Shown: one piece after another, positions 23,530-33,632 of the stretch
How the letters are laid out: each line of letters opens with the position of its first letter
Numbering within the stretch: the stretch's first letter is position 1
NCBI RefSeq assembly: GCF_000422765.1
Contig: NZ_AUGR01000030.1
Coordinates: 1-35,698, forward strand
Source: Neptunomonas japonica DSM 18939
GTDB lineage: Bacteria > Pseudomonadota > Gammaproteobacteria > Pseudomonadales > Balneatricaceae
Direction of reading: 5' to 3'
Length of the DNA: 35,698 nt
Made by a program: the position numbers and the translations under genes
Notes under the pieces: generated by a model
The model's input: only the letters and a program-made list of their open reading frames with translations
The model's database searches: none
Told to the model about the DNA's origin: nothing

Positions 23530-24017
23530 AGTCGCCCTTCCTTAATTCATCAAACTTCGACAAACGATATTGAGCTATTCTCTGCTATATAACCCAACAT
23601 AATAGAAATAATTCAAGTACTTATTTAATTCATATTTTACAACAGCAACTTCATAATAAAACCAGACATATAGATAGTAAAGCACTTAAAAAACTTATAG
23701 TTTTGAGTCTAACTTAAGATTTTTTTGATTGATATTTTATTTTATTTACTTTTCCACACCCTGAATAAATGTTTATTATTCTATAGCTTAGGACCCTCCT
23801 CCTCCTCCCTTTTGAATGCACCAAAGACAATCTTTAGATATGTATCAACATTCGCCCGAACTCCCCCTCCCCCGCGCCAGCGCTGATCAAAAAACATACA
23901 ACCGATACCTATCCTTTCGTGACACATGCCCAACTTTCTTGTAATTTTTTTACAAAAACCGCCTTTTATTATCCTTAAGTGCATAGCCCAACCGTATAAC
24001 AGCCATTACTCTTCCGG
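23530..24017. other. Non-coding region upstream of the barrel gene and icd
   Basis: About 490 bp. The half nearer the barrel gene is AT-rich. It is followed by pyrimidine-rich tracts on the given strand (CCTCCTCCTCC near 23802 and CCCCCTCCCCC near 23864). A 67-codon leftward frame across these tracts (23781-23984) is a composition artefact in my view: there is no ribosome site and no domain. Promoters of the barrel gene and of icd must lie here. No exact copy of the AATCCATAAA boxes was found. Confidence 0.5.
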
Positions 24018-24131
24018 TATAATTCTGCTCGAAAAACATAGAAGAAAGGCTTGGACCAGTGAGGTAAACAGACCATAAGTCAGCTTACTTCAAGCCTGTT
24101 GCGATCCAGCTAAACTACTCGGGGATGAGAA
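24018..24131 (+). promoter_or_regulatory. icd promoter and structured 5' leader
   Basis: A consensus -10 TATAAT is at 24018-24023, without a good -35. The leader that follows is about 100 nt and contains AGGCTTG (24047-24053), which pairs with CAAGCCT (24091-24097), enclosing weaker inner pairing (GGTAA/TTACT). GGGGATGAGAA precedes the icd ATG. An RNA motif upstream of icd genes has been proposed by comparative genomics. I cannot tell from memory whether this leader is an example. Confidence 0.4.
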
Positions 24132-26363
24132 ATGACTACAACGAAACAAACAATTTATTACACCCTTACCGACGAAGCTCCATCACTGGCAACCTGTTCT
24201 TTATTACCTATTGTAAGAACATTCACAGCCGCTGCTGATATCGATGTTAAAATCAGTGACATTTCATTAGCAGGCCGTATTCTTTCTGCTTTCCCCGAAA
24301 AACTAACTGACGAGCAGCAAGTTGCAGATGGCCTAGCTTTTCTAGGTAAGCTTACTCAAGACCCTTCTGCTAACATCATTAAGCTTCCTAACATCAGTGC
24401 CTCTATTCCTCAGCTAAAAGCGTGTATTGCTGAACTTCAGACTCAGGGTTATGACATTCCTGATTACCCTGAAGTAGCGCATAGCGATGAAGAACAAGCC
24501 ACTCAAGCCCGTTTTGGCAAGCTTCTAGGTAGTGCTGTAAACCCAGTACTACGTGAAGGTAACTCTGACCGTCGCGCACCTGCAGCTGTTAAAGCATTTG
24601 TTCGCAAATTCCCACACAGAATGGGTAAGTGGAGCAAAGCGTCACGCACTCACGCTGATTATATGCGCGGTGGCGACTTCTTCTCTAGCGAGCAATCTAC
24701 AACCGTTGACAAAGAAACCGATGTCCGCATTGAGTTTGTTGCTAAAGATGGCAAGGTAACCGTTAAAAAAGAATTCCAGCTGGAACAAGGCGAAATTATT
24801 GATGGTATGTTCATGAGCTGTAAAGCGCTTCGTGAATTCTTTGAAGATAGCCTAAATGATGCAAAAGAAACCGGTGTTATGTGGTCTTTACATGTTAAAG
24901 CTACCATGATGAAAGTTTCACACCCTATCGTATTTGGCCATGCGGTTACTGTTTTCTACAAAGACCTTTTTGAAAAACACGCTGAGTTGTTTGCAAAGCT
25001 TGAAGTTAATCCAAACAACGGTTTGGGAAGCGTCTACGACAAAATTGCCAGCCTACCTCGCTCTAAGCGCGAAGAGATCGAAGAAGATATTCAGGCTTGT
25101 TACTCTACCCGCCCTGAAATGGCGATGGTTGATTCAGTAAAAGGTATCTCTAACCTACACGTACCTAGTGACGTAATCGTTGATGCTTCTATGCCTGCAA
25201 TGATTCGTAGCTCTGGTCAGATGTGGGGGCCAGATGGTAAGCAAAAAGATACTAAAGCAGTTATGCCAGAAAGCACATACTCGCGTATCTACCAAGAAAT
25301 GATTAACTTTTGCAAAACTAACGGTGCATTTGATCCAACAACAATGGGTACTGTGCCTAACGTTGGCTTAATGGCGAAGAAAGCAGAAGAATACGGTTCA
25401 CATGATAAAACGTTCGAGCTAGCTGAAGACGGCATCATGCGTATTGTTGATACAGCAGGTAACGTGCTGACTCAACACGAAGTAGAAAAAGGCGATATCT
25501 GGCGCGCATGCCAAACCAAAGATGAGCCTGTTCGTGACTGGGTAAAACTTGCTGTAACACGTGCTCGTCAGTCCGACACTCCTGCCATTTTCTGGTTAGA
25601 CCCTGAACGTGCCCATGACATGGAGCTGGCTAAAAAAGTACGTGCTTATCTACAAGACCACGATACAACAGGCCTAGATATCCGCATTGCGTCTTACGAC
25701 GAAGCAATCCGCATTTCTATGGAACGCCAGATTCGTAGCCAAGACACTATCTCAGTAACAGGTAACGTACTACGTGATTACCTAACTGACCTATTCCCAA
25801 TCATGGAGCTAGGGACATCAGCAAAAATGCTATCTATCGTACCAATGCTTAAAGGCGGTGGTATGTACGAAACAGGTGCTGGTGGTTCAGCTCCTAAGCA
25901 CGTACAGCAGGTAGAAGAAGAAAACCACTTACGTTGGGATTCTCTCGGCGAGTTTATGGCGTTAGCAGTATCTCTAGAAGATATGGGCATTAAGAACGAT
26001 AACCCACGTGCTACAACGCTATCTAAGACGCTTGACCAGGCAACTGGAAAACTTCTAGAAAACAACAAGTCTCCTTCACGCAAAACGGGTGAGCTAGATA
26101 ACCGTGGTAGCCATTTCTACCTAGGTATGTACTGGGCTCAAGCCGTTGCTGAGCAAAATGACGATAAAGAACTGGCAACTTTATTTGCGCCATTAGCTAA
26201 AACACTGGCTGAGAATGAAGCAACTATCGTAGCTGAGCTTAGTGCTGTACAAGGTACACCAGCTGCCCTGGATGGCTACTACCACGCTAAACGCGACACG
26301 GTTAAACGTGTAATGCGTCCAAGCACAACATTAAATAGCGCCTTAGCTTCTGTTCATCAGTAA
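24132..26363 (+). CDS. icd: NADP-dependent isocitrate dehydrogenase, monomeric type
   Basis: The 743-residue protein is of the large monomeric IDH family (IDH-II), unrelated in length to the homodimeric 416-residue enzyme. It catalyses oxidative decarboxylation of isocitrate to 2-oxoglutarate in the TCA cycle. It matches throughout: [18 protein letters not shown] near 138-155, [44 protein letters not shown] and [20 protein letters not shown]. Ser, Asn and Arg in SDRR bind isocitrate. The gene is flanked by its own leader and terminator, so it is a single-gene unit. Its GC content is higher than that of the preceding locus. Confidence 0.97.
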   Translation: MTTTKQTIYYTLTDEAPSLATCSLLPIVRTFTAAADIDVKISDISLAGRILSAFPEKLTDEQQVADGLAFLGKLTQDPSANIIKLPNISASIPQLKACIAELQTQGYDIPDYPEVAHSDEEQATQARFGKLLGSAVNPVLREGNSDRRAPAAVKAFVRKFPHRMGKWSKASRTHADYMRGGDFFSSEQSTTVDKETDVRIEFVAKDGKVTVKKEFQLEQGEIIDGMFMSCKALREFFEDSLNDAKETGVMWSLHVKATMMKVSHPIVFGHAVTVFYKDLFEKHAELFAKLEVNPNNGLGSVYDKIASLPRSKREEIEEDIQACYSTRPEMAMVDSVKGISNLHVPSDVIVDASMPAMIRSSGQMWGPDGKQKDTKAVMPESTYSRIYQEMINFCKTNGAFDPTTMGTVPNVGLMAKKAEEYGSHDKTFELAEDGIMRIVDTAGNVLTQHEVEKGDIWRACQTKDEPVRDWVKLAVTRARQSDTPAIFWLDPERAHDMELAKKVRAYLQDHDTTGLDIRIASYDEAIRISMERQIRSQDTISVTGNVLRDYLTDLFPIMELGTSAKMLSIVPMLKGGGMYETGAGGSAPKHVQQVEEENHLRWDSLGEFMALAVSLEDMGIKNDNPRATTLSKTLDQATGKLLENNKSPSRKTGELDNRGSHFYLGMYWAQAVAEQNDDKELATLFAPLAKTLAENEATIVAELSAVQGTPAALDGYYHAKRDTVKRVMRPSTTLNSALASVHQ

Positions 26364-26402
26364 GCCGCTATTCGTTATTTCTCATTGAAATAACAACAGA
26401 CA

Positions 26403-26434
26403 AGCCCACAAGAGCAACTTTTGTGGGCTTTTTT
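26403..26434 (+). terminator. Intrinsic terminator of icd
   Basis: AGCCCACAA pairs with TTGTGGGCT across a short A/T-flanked loop and is followed by six Ts. It lies 40 bp past the stop codon. Confidence 0.9.
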
Positions 26435-26586
26435 ATTACTTCATAAAAACCCATCAATTAATTTATACTCAAGCCTCTATTTTGAACTCAACAGCGAATT
26501 ATGTACTCGCCGCTAGGCACTAGAATATTTACGACACTCGTAATTCGCAGAGCACTCCCTGATTTTGCATTGAGACATTAGCCATC

Positions 26587-27927
26587 ATGAGTCTAACAAC
26601 CGAGCAACAAGCACTACTTAACACACTTCCTCTTATTGCCCAATTACAAGAGCAGCATGAGCTCCTTTGGCTAAACCCTGCATTAAAAGACTTTGGAGAC
26701 GCTCAGGGCGGGCTTATATTAAATAGCACTGATATCAAAGATGCTGCTGAGCGCTTACAAAGGTTTGCAGCGTATATTGCCGACGTCTTTCCTGAGACAG
26801 CAGAAAGCCACGGGCTAATTGAATCTCCTTTACAAGCGATCCCCAATGCCCAACATGCACTCTCCAGCATTTCAGCTATGCCTCTACCGGGAAAACTCTG
26901 GATGAAGTGCGATAGCCACCTACCCGTTTCTGGCTCTATCAAAGCACGCGGTGGTATTTATGAGGTACTCAAACATGCCGAAACACTCGCGATTACCGCA
27001 GGACTCTTGAATAAGGAATCCGATTACCGCGTATTGAGTACACCTGAAATACGAGACTTTTTTGCACGACACAGTATCATTGTTGGATCGACTGGCAATC
27101 TAGGGTTAAGCATTGGCATTATGAGTGCAAAGCTAGGCTTTCAAGTGAGCGTGCATATGTCAGCGGATGCCCGCCAATGGAAAAAAGACTTATTACGCAG
27201 CAAAGGAGTCACCGTTGTAGAACACACGGATGATTACAGCAAAGCCGTTGAAGTAGGACGCGAACAAGCGATACAAACACCAGGCGCGCACTTTATTGAT
27301 GACGAGAACTCTCAGGACCTATTTCTAGGCTATAGCGTAGCGGCTCTACGTTTACAAAAACAACTAGATGAACATAAAATTACTGTCGATGAAAACCACC
27401 CTCTATTTGTTTACCTTCCATGCGGGGTTGGCGGTGGCCCTGGCGGCGTCGCGTTTGGATTAAAGCAAGTTTTTGGAAATAATGTTCACTGCTTCTTTGC
27501 TGAACCTACGCAGTCTCCTTGCATGCTACTGGGCATGTACACAGGCTTACATGATGAGATTTGCGTGCAAGATATTGGCGTTGACAATAAAACCTGCGCT
27601 GACGGGCTCGCGGTTGGCCGCCCTTCTGCCTTTGTTGGCAAGTTCATTGAACCGCTATTAAGCGGAATCTACACCATCAATGATGACAACATGTATCGCC
27701 TGCTTAAATTGCTAAAAGATACCGAACAGCTATCCCTAGAACCCTCTGCACTTGCAAGCTTACCCGGCATAGTCAACCTACTATCAAACGGTAAGGCTTA
27801 TTTAGCGCAGCACAATCTAGATAACAAAATGGAAAGCGCTACGCATATTAGCTGGGCAACCGGTGGCAGTATGGTGCCAAAAGAGGAACAAGACAGATAT
27901 TACCAAACAGCTAAAAAGCTTACATGA
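26587..27927 (+). CDS. dsdA: D-serine ammonia-lyase
   Basis: DsdA converts D-serine to pyruvate and ammonia with PLP and is cytosolic. The PLP lysine is Lys119 in [28 protein letters not shown] binds substrate and cofactor, and the phosphate-binding loop is [14 protein letters not shown]. The C-terminal [11 protein letters not shown] is typical. Length (446) matches E. coli DsdA. dsdC and the transporter dsdX are absent. A second PLP lyase of the same fold, dpaL, is at the other end of the window, but nothing links them. No operon partner; the next gene starts 83 bp on. Confidence 0.94.
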   Translation: MSLTTEQQALLNTLPLIAQLQEQHELLWLNPALKDFGDAQGGLILNSTDIKDAAERLQRFAAYIADVFPETAESHGLIESPLQAIPNAQHALSSISAMPLPGKLWMKCDSHLPVSGSIKARGGIYEVLKHAETLAITAGLLNKESDYRVLSTPEIRDFFARHSIIVGSTGNLGLSIGIMSAKLGFQVSVHMSADARQWKKDLLRSKGVTVVEHTDDYSKAVEVGREQAIQTPGAHFIDDENSQDLFLGYSVAALRLQKQLDEHKITVDENHPLFVYLPCGVGGGPGGVAFGLKQVFGNNVHCFFAEPTQSPCMLLGMYTGLHDEICVQDIGVDNKTCADGLAVGRPSAFVGKFIEPLLSGIYTINDDNMYRLLKLLKDTEQLSLEPSALASLPGIVNLLSNGKAYLAQHNLDNKMESATHISWATGGSMVPKEEQDRYYQTAKKLT

Positions 27928-28010
27928 TCCTCTCATTATTTAGGTATTCGCCCATTTAATACGATCTTTTCGTCTATACTTAAACTCTGAAACCTACAGA
28001 GTAAGTCATT

Positions 28011-29189
28011 GTGATTGTTGATTTTTTTAACAACATGGCGAAAAGAATCGCGCTTTTTTCCGAGACAGCTCCTATCTCGAATGAGGCAAAAACACGCTTA
28101 CAGCATTATGTGATTTTCCTAATGCTGGGTGTGCCTACGATGACCCTATTTAGCCTTTACAGTTTTTATAAAGGCAACACCACATTAGCACTAATAATCC
28201 TCCCATCAGCAATAGCACTATTAACAGGCATCTTTGTGGTACGCACCCTCAAAGATGGAACCTGGGTTTACCGAATAAACGCCATTGCTTATATGTCCCT
28301 ACTCATTTATATGATAATGATTGGCGGAGATGGAGGCTCAAAAGCCTTATGGTCTTACACATGGCCATTAATTAGCTGCTTTTTATTCGGCTATATAGAG
28401 GGCAGCTTATGGTCGATACTACTACTTTTAATCACGCTGATAGCCTACAACTCTCCTATGTCACAGTTCGTCGAGCGTTATGATTACTCCCCCGATTTCC
28501 TACTTAGGTTCTTAATTACTTATAGTATTTGCGCAGCGCTTGCTAGCTGGTTCGAGTATTCCAGAGCCTATTACCGCCAAGAAAGTAATCAAAAAAATCT
28601 CATCTTAGACCTTGAGCATAGAAAACTTAAAAAAGAGATCGCAACACGTAAAGCGCTTCAAGAACAGCTTGTGATCACAGCCAAAACAGATAGCTTAACT
28701 GGCATACTGAACCGAGGTGCGTTCTGGGAAAATGCAGAACAAGAGTGGGATAAACACCAACATACTGCAAACACTATTAGCTTTGCCATTTTAGATATAG
28801 ATCACTTCAAAAGAATCAACGATACCTTCGGCCACCCCGCCGGTGATGAGGTAATACGCCAAGTAGTGAATAGCGCTCTTAGCTGCATCCGCACAGTAGA
28901 TATTATTGGCCGAATCGGTGGCGAAGAGTTTGCTATTATCATGCTGAAAACATCATCTGAAGACGCCTCTAAGATAGCAAACCGTATACGCTCAACCGTC
29001 AGCCAACAAGATATTCGCTACCAGCAAGACTCCATAAAGTGCACAGTAAGTTGCGGAGTATACTCAACAGATAATGACCAACTATCATTGGACAGTATTT
29101 ATCAAAAAGCCGACCAACTACTTTATCTTGCAAAGAAAACCGGACGCAACCAAGTAGTTATAGAGAAAGAGAGCTGCTTGCTTACATAA
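28011..29189 (+). CDS. Membrane diguanylate cyclase (GGDEF)
   Basis: Six membrane helices occupy about residues 32-182, followed by a short coiled coil (190-222) and a GGDEF domain. Active-site motif GGEEF is at 303-307, the metal-binding LDIDHFKRIND at 261-271, and the inhibitory I-site RTVD at 294-297, exactly five residues before GGEEF. The protein should make c-di-GMP with product feedback. No recognised sensor domain is present, so the membrane part may sense. The GTG start is used. An ATG eight codons later (28035) has no better ribosome site. c-di-GMP often controls biofilm matrix genes such as those 5 kb to the left, but no direct link is visible. Confidence 0.92.
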   Translation: MIVDFFNNMAKRIALFSETAPISNEAKTRLQHYVIFLMLGVPTMTLFSLYSFYKGNTTLALIILPSAIALLTGIFVVRTLKDGTWVYRINAIAYMSLLIYMIMIGGDGGSKALWSYTWPLISCFLFGYIEGSLWSILLLLITLIAYNSPMSQFVERYDYSPDFLLRFLITYSICAALASWFEYSRAYYRQESNQKNLILDLEHRKLKKEIATRKALQEQLVITAKTDSLTGILNRGAFWENAEQEWDKHQHTANTISFAILDIDHFKRINDTFGHPAGDEVIRQVVNSALSCIRTVDIIGRIGGEEFAIIMLKTSSEDASKIANRIRSTVSQQDIRYQQDSIKCTVSCGVYSTDNDQLSLDSIYQKADQLLYLAKKTGRNQVVIEKESCLLT

Positions 29190-29212
29190 CGAAAGAAGGT
29201 ATAACTTACTAG

Positions 29213-29590
29213 TTACTCCAAAGAGAACTCTTTTTCCAACCACGGAAATAACTCCCTCTCCTCAAAACGAATATGTGCTTTTAATAAATCAGAAAATTGC
29301 TGTAATTGGCTCACTTCATCTGAGTTCATACAAGCACGCATTGCCTGATGGTCTTCCAGCATTTTTTTAAACAGACAGTTATCCGCAGTCACGCCCAACT
29401 CATACAAAAAGTAACGCTCTTCTTCATCAAAGTGCGGCAACAGCGCGTTACTTAAAATAAGTCTAAACTCACTCCACTCCTGAAGCCGATTCTGCTCAGG
29501 CAAAGCAGCCAGCGCTTGTAGGCGCTTGCTAAACACCAATGCTTGATGATGGTCTCTGCTTAATGGCTGAAGAATCAAAGCACGTTTCAT
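29213..29590 (-). CDS. Hemerythrin-domain protein
   Basis: A 125-residue four-helix bundle with the di-iron ligands His14/15, His53 and Glu57 (LPHFDEEERYF), His81 (EDHQAM), His106 and Glu110 or Glu111 (AHIRFEERELFPWL). Hemerythrin domains bind O2 or NO or repair iron-sulfur clusters. This one lacks the ScdA N-terminal domain of RIC/YtfE. The frame runs up to 29638 but AAGGTGTTTT before ATG 29590 marks the start. The upstream extension lies inside a palindrome. That palindrome, 16 bp upstream of the ATG, resembles an NsrR operator, suggesting a nitric-oxide response. Confidence 0.87.
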   Translation of the reverse strand: MKRALILQPLSRDHHQALVFSKRLQALAALPEQNRLQEWSEFRLILSNALLPHFDEEERYFLYELGVTADNCLFKKMLEDHQAMRACMNSDEVSQLQQFSDLLKAHIRFEERELFPWLEKEFSLE

Positions 29591-29605
29591 AAAACACCTT
29601 GTTAC

Positions 29606-29642
29606 AAAAATGTATTTTAAACATACTTTAAAATACATTTTT
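29606..29642. promoter_or_regulatory. Perfect 16-bp-arm palindrome, NsrR-like operator
   Basis: AAAAATGTATTTTAAA (29606-29621), CATAC, and TTTAAAATACATTTTT (29627-29642). Each arm contains ATGTATTTTAAA, close to one half of the NsrR site (consensus AAGATGYATTT and its complement). The dyad could hold two overlapping NsrR sites. It ends 15 bp from the hemerythrin start codon, so binding would block transcription. Confidence 0.55.
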
Positions 29643-29778
29643 AATCTAACACTTAAATACAGCCATCACACACTCTCTCTTAAAGCTTATTCGACACAAG
29701 CCCCTAACAACCCACTAAGTGAAGACAAACACCTTACAGCGACAAGCATAAATTCAATCTCTAAAATCAGAAAACTTC

Positions 29779-29806
29779 TTGCACTAATAGGGGCTTATGG
29801 TAGAAT
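29779..29806 (+). promoter_or_regulatory. tRNA-Ser promoter
   Basis: TTGCAC, a 16-bp spacer, TAGAAT, then a GC-rich discriminator (CGCGCC), the pattern of stringently controlled stable-RNA promoters. The tRNA begins 14 bp after the -10. Confidence 0.65.
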
Positions 29807-29820
29807 TCGCGCCTCATAAC

Positions 29821-29908
29821 GGTCAGGTGTCCGAGTGGCCGAAGGAGCACGCCTGGAAAGTGTGTATACCGCAAGGTATCGAGGGTTCGAATCCCTCCCT
29901 GACCGCCA
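29821..29908 (+). tRNA. tRNA-Ser(GGA)
   Basis: 88 nt including encoded CCA. The acceptor GGTCAGG pairs with CCTGACC, the discriminator is G, and the anticodon stem CACGC/GTGTG encloses CTGGAAA with anticodon GGA (29855-29857). The long variable arm (GTATACCGCAAGGTAT) is typical of serine tRNAs, and the T-loop GGTTCGAATCC is standard. It reads UCC and UCU codons. No mobile element adjoins it. Confidence 0.97.
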
Positions 29909-30117
29909 TTAATTAGTTTTTAAATCGACTAGTTAAATGCCACTCACTTTATCTAAAATACTTTAAAACGAATAATCCCCATACATAGCATTTATTTACA
30001 CTTTCTTCGTATAATGAATCTTTTGGCTTAATTTTCTTAGCTATGCAATCTTTTAAAATCTGCCTGTAGGCAAACACTGCAAAAATCAAAGCTCTCAGCC
30101 TTTCCTTACCACGACGA

Positions 30118-30909
30118 TTAACGAATATTCCGGCTAATTTCCTTATTTAGAGCGGCACCTAAGCGATTAAAGTAATGCTGAAACGCTAAGTTAATTCGCT
30201 CACGCTGCTTCCCCACCGGGTACAGACCTTGCCGCGCTTCAGTTGTTGCTTTGGTTCCTGATACTAAAAAGTTGTTAGTAATAGCCGCATCTTGAATAAA
30301 TGCTTCAAATGCACGGGCACAGAGCTCTTCAGGTTGACTGTAGTAGACTTGATTCATCGCCCTATCGATACGTGCCGATACTTGGAATAATTGACTGGGT
30401 GATTCACCATTCTCATCTAACATTATACTTCTGAAACAAGCATATAGGTCATCATTCAATGGATGAACTACGGGCGTTGCCTCTGATAGCCACGCTTTAG
30501 AAGCAAACATTCCTGAAGATGCATCGTCAAATGCGGTACTGCCTAGGTAGTGGTCAAACGCATGAAACCACTCATGTGCAACACTTCCAGGACCTGCATT
30601 TTTAGCTAATGAAAAGCATCGCATTGACGGCTGATAATGAGCGGCAACACCTGGGCGCCCGCCTATACCATATTGCAACGATAACGAACCGCGTAACGAG
30701 ATCAAGGGCTCTGGGCATTGTAATATGCTCATGAGGTCAACAAGCGCATCATAAAATAATCCCGCAGCACGCTCCTGCTCCGGCTGAGTTACCCAGCGCC
30801 CAATGCGGATAGACGCAAAATCAAACCGTCGCCTAACTTCAACAAAGCTCACTTGCTGCCCTTGCCGAACATCAGGACCATGTCGATAAAACTCACGGGG
30901 TAATGTCAT
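30118..30909 (-). CDS. CLCA_X family protein, putative zinc metalloprotease
   Basis: The 263-residue protein resembles the CLCA_X group of uncharacterised gammaproteobacterial proteins. HEWFHAFDHYLG (112-123) is an HExxH metal site followed by Asp and His. A possible third ligand lies in QPEELCARAFEAFIQD near 215. There is no signal peptide, so it should be cytosolic. Substrate is unknown. The ribosome site is weak. Its neighbours are a tRNA gene and a divergent YyaL-type gene, and they give no functional hint. Confidence 0.75.
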   Translation of the reverse strand: MTLPREFYRHGPDVRQGQQVSFVEVRRRFDFASIRIGRWVTQPEQERAAGLFYDALVDLMSILQCPEPLISLRGSLSLQYGIGGRPGVAAHYQPSMRCFSLAKNAGPGSVAHEWFHAFDHYLGSTAFDDASSGMFASKAWLSEATPVVHPLNDDLYACFRSIMLDENGESPSQLFQVSARIDRAMNQVYYSQPEELCARAFEAFIQDAAITNNFLVSGTKATTEARQGLYPVGKQRERINLAFQHYFNRLGAALNKEISRNIR

Positions 30910-31163
30910 ACTTAATTAAACGCCATACAGTTTATTCTTAGCTCTTAAAACTACAGTTTCTAGCATACATTTAATCAGGTAGGGCGAGGCATTTATTACA
31001 AATAACTCACACCTAACTGCCTGAAATAGATAGAACATCATACTTGCCCGATAACCTCTAAACAGTATATGTGTCACCAAGGTCATTAATTCAAAAAACA
31101 GGGAACCCTTATTGGCTGCATCGCTCCAATCTATAACGCCAACTGTAGACAATACGATTAAAC

Positions 31164-33530
31164 ATGATGACTAAAAAAGCGCTCGCTTTCACCTCTACTC
31201 TGTTACTCGCATATTTGATAAGTAACATCACTATCGCCTCAGAAAGCAAAAGAGCAATACAAAGTTTAAATACCGAGTATTCCAACACTGTACAACAGCA
31301 GTTAGCAAGTGCATTAGAGGCAAAAGACAATAATTACCAACCACGCACTGAACACAAAACCCCAGATGGCACCCCTGTGTTTACTAACCGCCTAATGCTT
31401 GAGTCCTCTCCCTACCTTTTGCAACATGCGCATAACCCGGTCAATTGGTTTAGCTGGTCTGAGGAGGCGTTATTAAAGGCCCGCATAGAGAACAAACCGG
31501 TCTTTCTCTCCATTGGTTATTCTACCTGTCACTGGTGCCACGTTATGGAAAAAGAGAGTTTTGAGGATTTAGAAATTGCTGCATTTTTAAATAAACACTT
31601 TATAAGTATTAAGGTTGACCGAGAACAGCACCCTGATGTAGATAGCACTTATATGACAGCAGCAGCACTACTAAGCGGGCATACCGGCTGGCCATTAACC
31701 GGCTTTATCACCTCACAAGGCGCTCCCTTTTATGCTGCAAGCTACCTTCCTCCAGAACAGTTTTTAAGCTTTCTGCATCAAGTAAATGACGTCTGGATAA
31801 ATAACCCCAAGGCTGTTGAAGAAGAAAGCCGTTATGCACTTGCCCAGATACAAAGAATTAAAGCAGCTAAAAACACATCCACCACTATTCAAGGAAACAG
31901 CGTAGCAAGTAACGCAGCCGAGCAATGGTTAGCGCAATATGATGAGTTTTCGGGTGGCTTTAGTACTGCACCTAAGTTCCCCAACGAGCCGGTATTATTT
32001 CTTCTGCTGGATCAAGCACTCAGGCAGCAAGATGACACCATGTTAAACGCAGTATTACATTCACTTGATAGCATGCAGCAAGGCGGCATATACGACCAAG
32101 TAGGCGGAGGCTTTCACCGCTACGCGACCGATCCTGAGTGGCTACTCCCTCATTTTGAAAAAATGCTCTATAGCCAGGCACAATTAGCCAGAGTTTATCT
32201 TTATGCATGGCAAGTAACAGGTAACCCACTTTACAAAAGAACGACAGAACAAACATTAGATTACGTCCTAAGAGAGCTTCGCCACACAAGCGGCCCTTTT
32301 TACTCTGCAACCGATGCAGATAGTGACGGAGGAGAAGGACGTTACTTTCTTTGGAATACTGAACAGCTGCGTGAAGCTTTGCCCGATAAAGAGCAGTTTG
32401 ATCTTGCCTTTGAACTTTTTGGTTTGAATGAAGGCAGTAACTTTGATGGGAGCAATATTCTTTACCTACCTCAATCACTTCCGGACTTTACTATTAATAA
32501 GCAGCTGAATGCCTTTGTATTTTTTGAGCAGCTAGAGCACGTTCAGAAACAGCTCCTTAAGCAGCGAACGAAACGCACAGCTCCTCATCTGGATGATAAA
32601 ATCATTACTGCATGGAATGGCATGCTCATACGCTCATTAGCAGAAGCTGGGGATGCACTAAAAAAACCTGAATACATCCAAGCGGCCAACACAGCCGCCA
32701 ATTGGTTGTGGGATCACCATATGAGCAAGGGAACACTACTTCGCAGCTCAAGAGAAGGAAACTCTGGGCCAGAAGGCACACTAGAAGATTATGCACACCT
32801 TGCCCACGCTTACCTGACACTCTATAACATAAGTAATAACCCACTATGGTTACAGCGAAGCAAGCAGCTAACGAATGAATTACTCAACAGGTTTTGGAGC
32901 GAAGAAGAAGCACAACTTTACCTGTCACCCAAAAGCTCTCTTTTACCTTTTCGAATTAAAAGCTCACAAGATAATGCGACTATATCCGCAACCGCCATCA
33001 CTTATGAGTTATTAACACAGCTTAGCAAAAGGGACTCTCTGCCTCTTTACCAAGCTATATCTGAGCAGGTATTTGCTTCTGAAGCGGCAGCTATCCAGCA
33101 GAGTCCTATGCAGTACAGCTATCTATTAACCATGCACAACCAAGCCACACAAGGAAACCTTAAACACAGGCAATTTGCGGCTCAAGGTGCCTTAAAAGCA
33201 GAACTACAACACAATAGCAAAGGACTACAGCTAGTGGTAGACCTAGCTCCTGGGTGGCATATCAACGCCCATAGCATTGAGGATAAGCGATTAATTCCCA
33301 CCTCACTTAGTGCAGACTGGGTAGCAAAAGCACACTACCCAGAAAGCTCGCCTTTAGCGGTAGCATTTATGCCGCAGCCGATCAGTGTTTATAGTCGAAG
33401 GTTACAGTTTAATATTCAATCAGTGAGCGAATCACGCAAGCTTAAAGCACCTTTGCATTTTCGTTTTCAAGCGTGCAGTAGTCGCCAATGCCTAGCACCA
33501 GAATCGCTCTACTTTACACCTATGCATTAA
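31164..33530 (+). CDS. Periplasmic YyaL/SPATA20 (DUF255) protein fused to a DsbD-alpha-like domain
   Basis: A signal peptide (3-26) leads into a thioredoxin-like domain. [20 protein letters not shown] at 79-98 is the family signature, and the CHWC redox pair is Cys122/Cys125 in [18 protein letters not shown] helical six-hairpin domain follows ([61 protein letters not shown]). The last 100 residues contain PGWHINAHS and [13 protein letters not shown], the Q-x-C-x4-C-x2-P pattern of the DsbD N-terminal (alpha) domain. Usual YyaL proteins are about 670 residues and cytosolic. The added signal and domain suggest periplasmic thiol-disulfide exchange. The true substrate is unknown. Confidence 0.85.
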   Translation: MMTKKALAFTSTLLLAYLISNITIASESKRAIQSLNTEYSNTVQQQLASALEAKDNNYQPRTEHKTPDGTPVFTNRLMLESSPYLLQHAHNPVNWFSWSEEALLKARIENKPVFLSIGYSTCHWCHVMEKESFEDLEIAAFLNKHFISIKVDREQHPDVDSTYMTAAALLSGHTGWPLTGFITSQGAPFYAASYLPPEQFLSFLHQVNDVWINNPKAVEEESRYALAQIQRIKAAKNTSTTIQGNSVASNAAEQWLAQYDEFSGGFSTAPKFPNEPVLFLLLDQALRQQDDTMLNAVLHSLDSMQQGGIYDQVGGGFHRYATDPEWLLPHFEKMLYSQAQLARVYLYAWQVTGNPLYKRTTEQTLDYVLRELRHTSGPFYSATDADSDGGEGRYFLWNTEQLREALPDKEQFDLAFELFGLNEGSNFDGSNILYLPQSLPDFTINKQLNAFVFFEQLEHVQKQLLKQRTKRTAPHLDDKIITAWNGMLIRSLAEAGDALKKPEYIQAANTAANWLWDHHMSKGTLLRSSREGNSGPEGTLEDYAHLAHAYLTLYNISNNPLWLQRSKQLTNELLNRFWSEEEAQLYLSPKSSLLPFRIKSSQDNATISATAITYELLTQLSKRDSLPLYQAISEQVFASEAAAIQQSPMQYSYLLTMHNQATQGNLKHRQFAAQGALKAELQHNSKGLQLVVDLAPGWHINAHSIEDKRLIPTSLSADWVAKAHYPESSPLAVAFMPQPISVYSRRLQFNIQSVSESRKLKAPLHFRFQACSSRQCLAPESLYFTPMH

Positions 33531-33575
33531 GGCCCGTAAATAGAAAACGCCAAGCAGTAAGTCCAAAAAGAAAAC

Positions 33576-33600
33576 AAAAAAAAGCCACTCAAAGAGTGGC
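33576..33600 (-). terminator. Intrinsic terminator of ftsZ
   Basis: Leftward, GCCACTC/GAGTGGC with a 3-nt loop is followed by eight Ts (complement of A 33576-33583). It is 33 bp past the ftsZ stop and faces the convergent YyaL-type gene. Confidence 0.9.
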
Positions 33601-33632
33601 CAAATAAACCTGAAAGATATTTCTAGATAATA

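Noticed and set aside
23781-23984. 67-codon leftward frame (Gly- and Glu-tract containing)
   Set aside because: It is created by polypurine tracts, with no ribosome site and no recognisable domain.
29821-29908. tRNA-Ser as a genomic-island attachment site
   Set aside because: No integrase or duplicated tRNA 3' end is seen within the window.
30916-31152. 78-codon leftward frame between the CLCA_X and YyaL-type genes
   Set aside because: No ribosome site, odd composition and no domain. Treated as intergenic.
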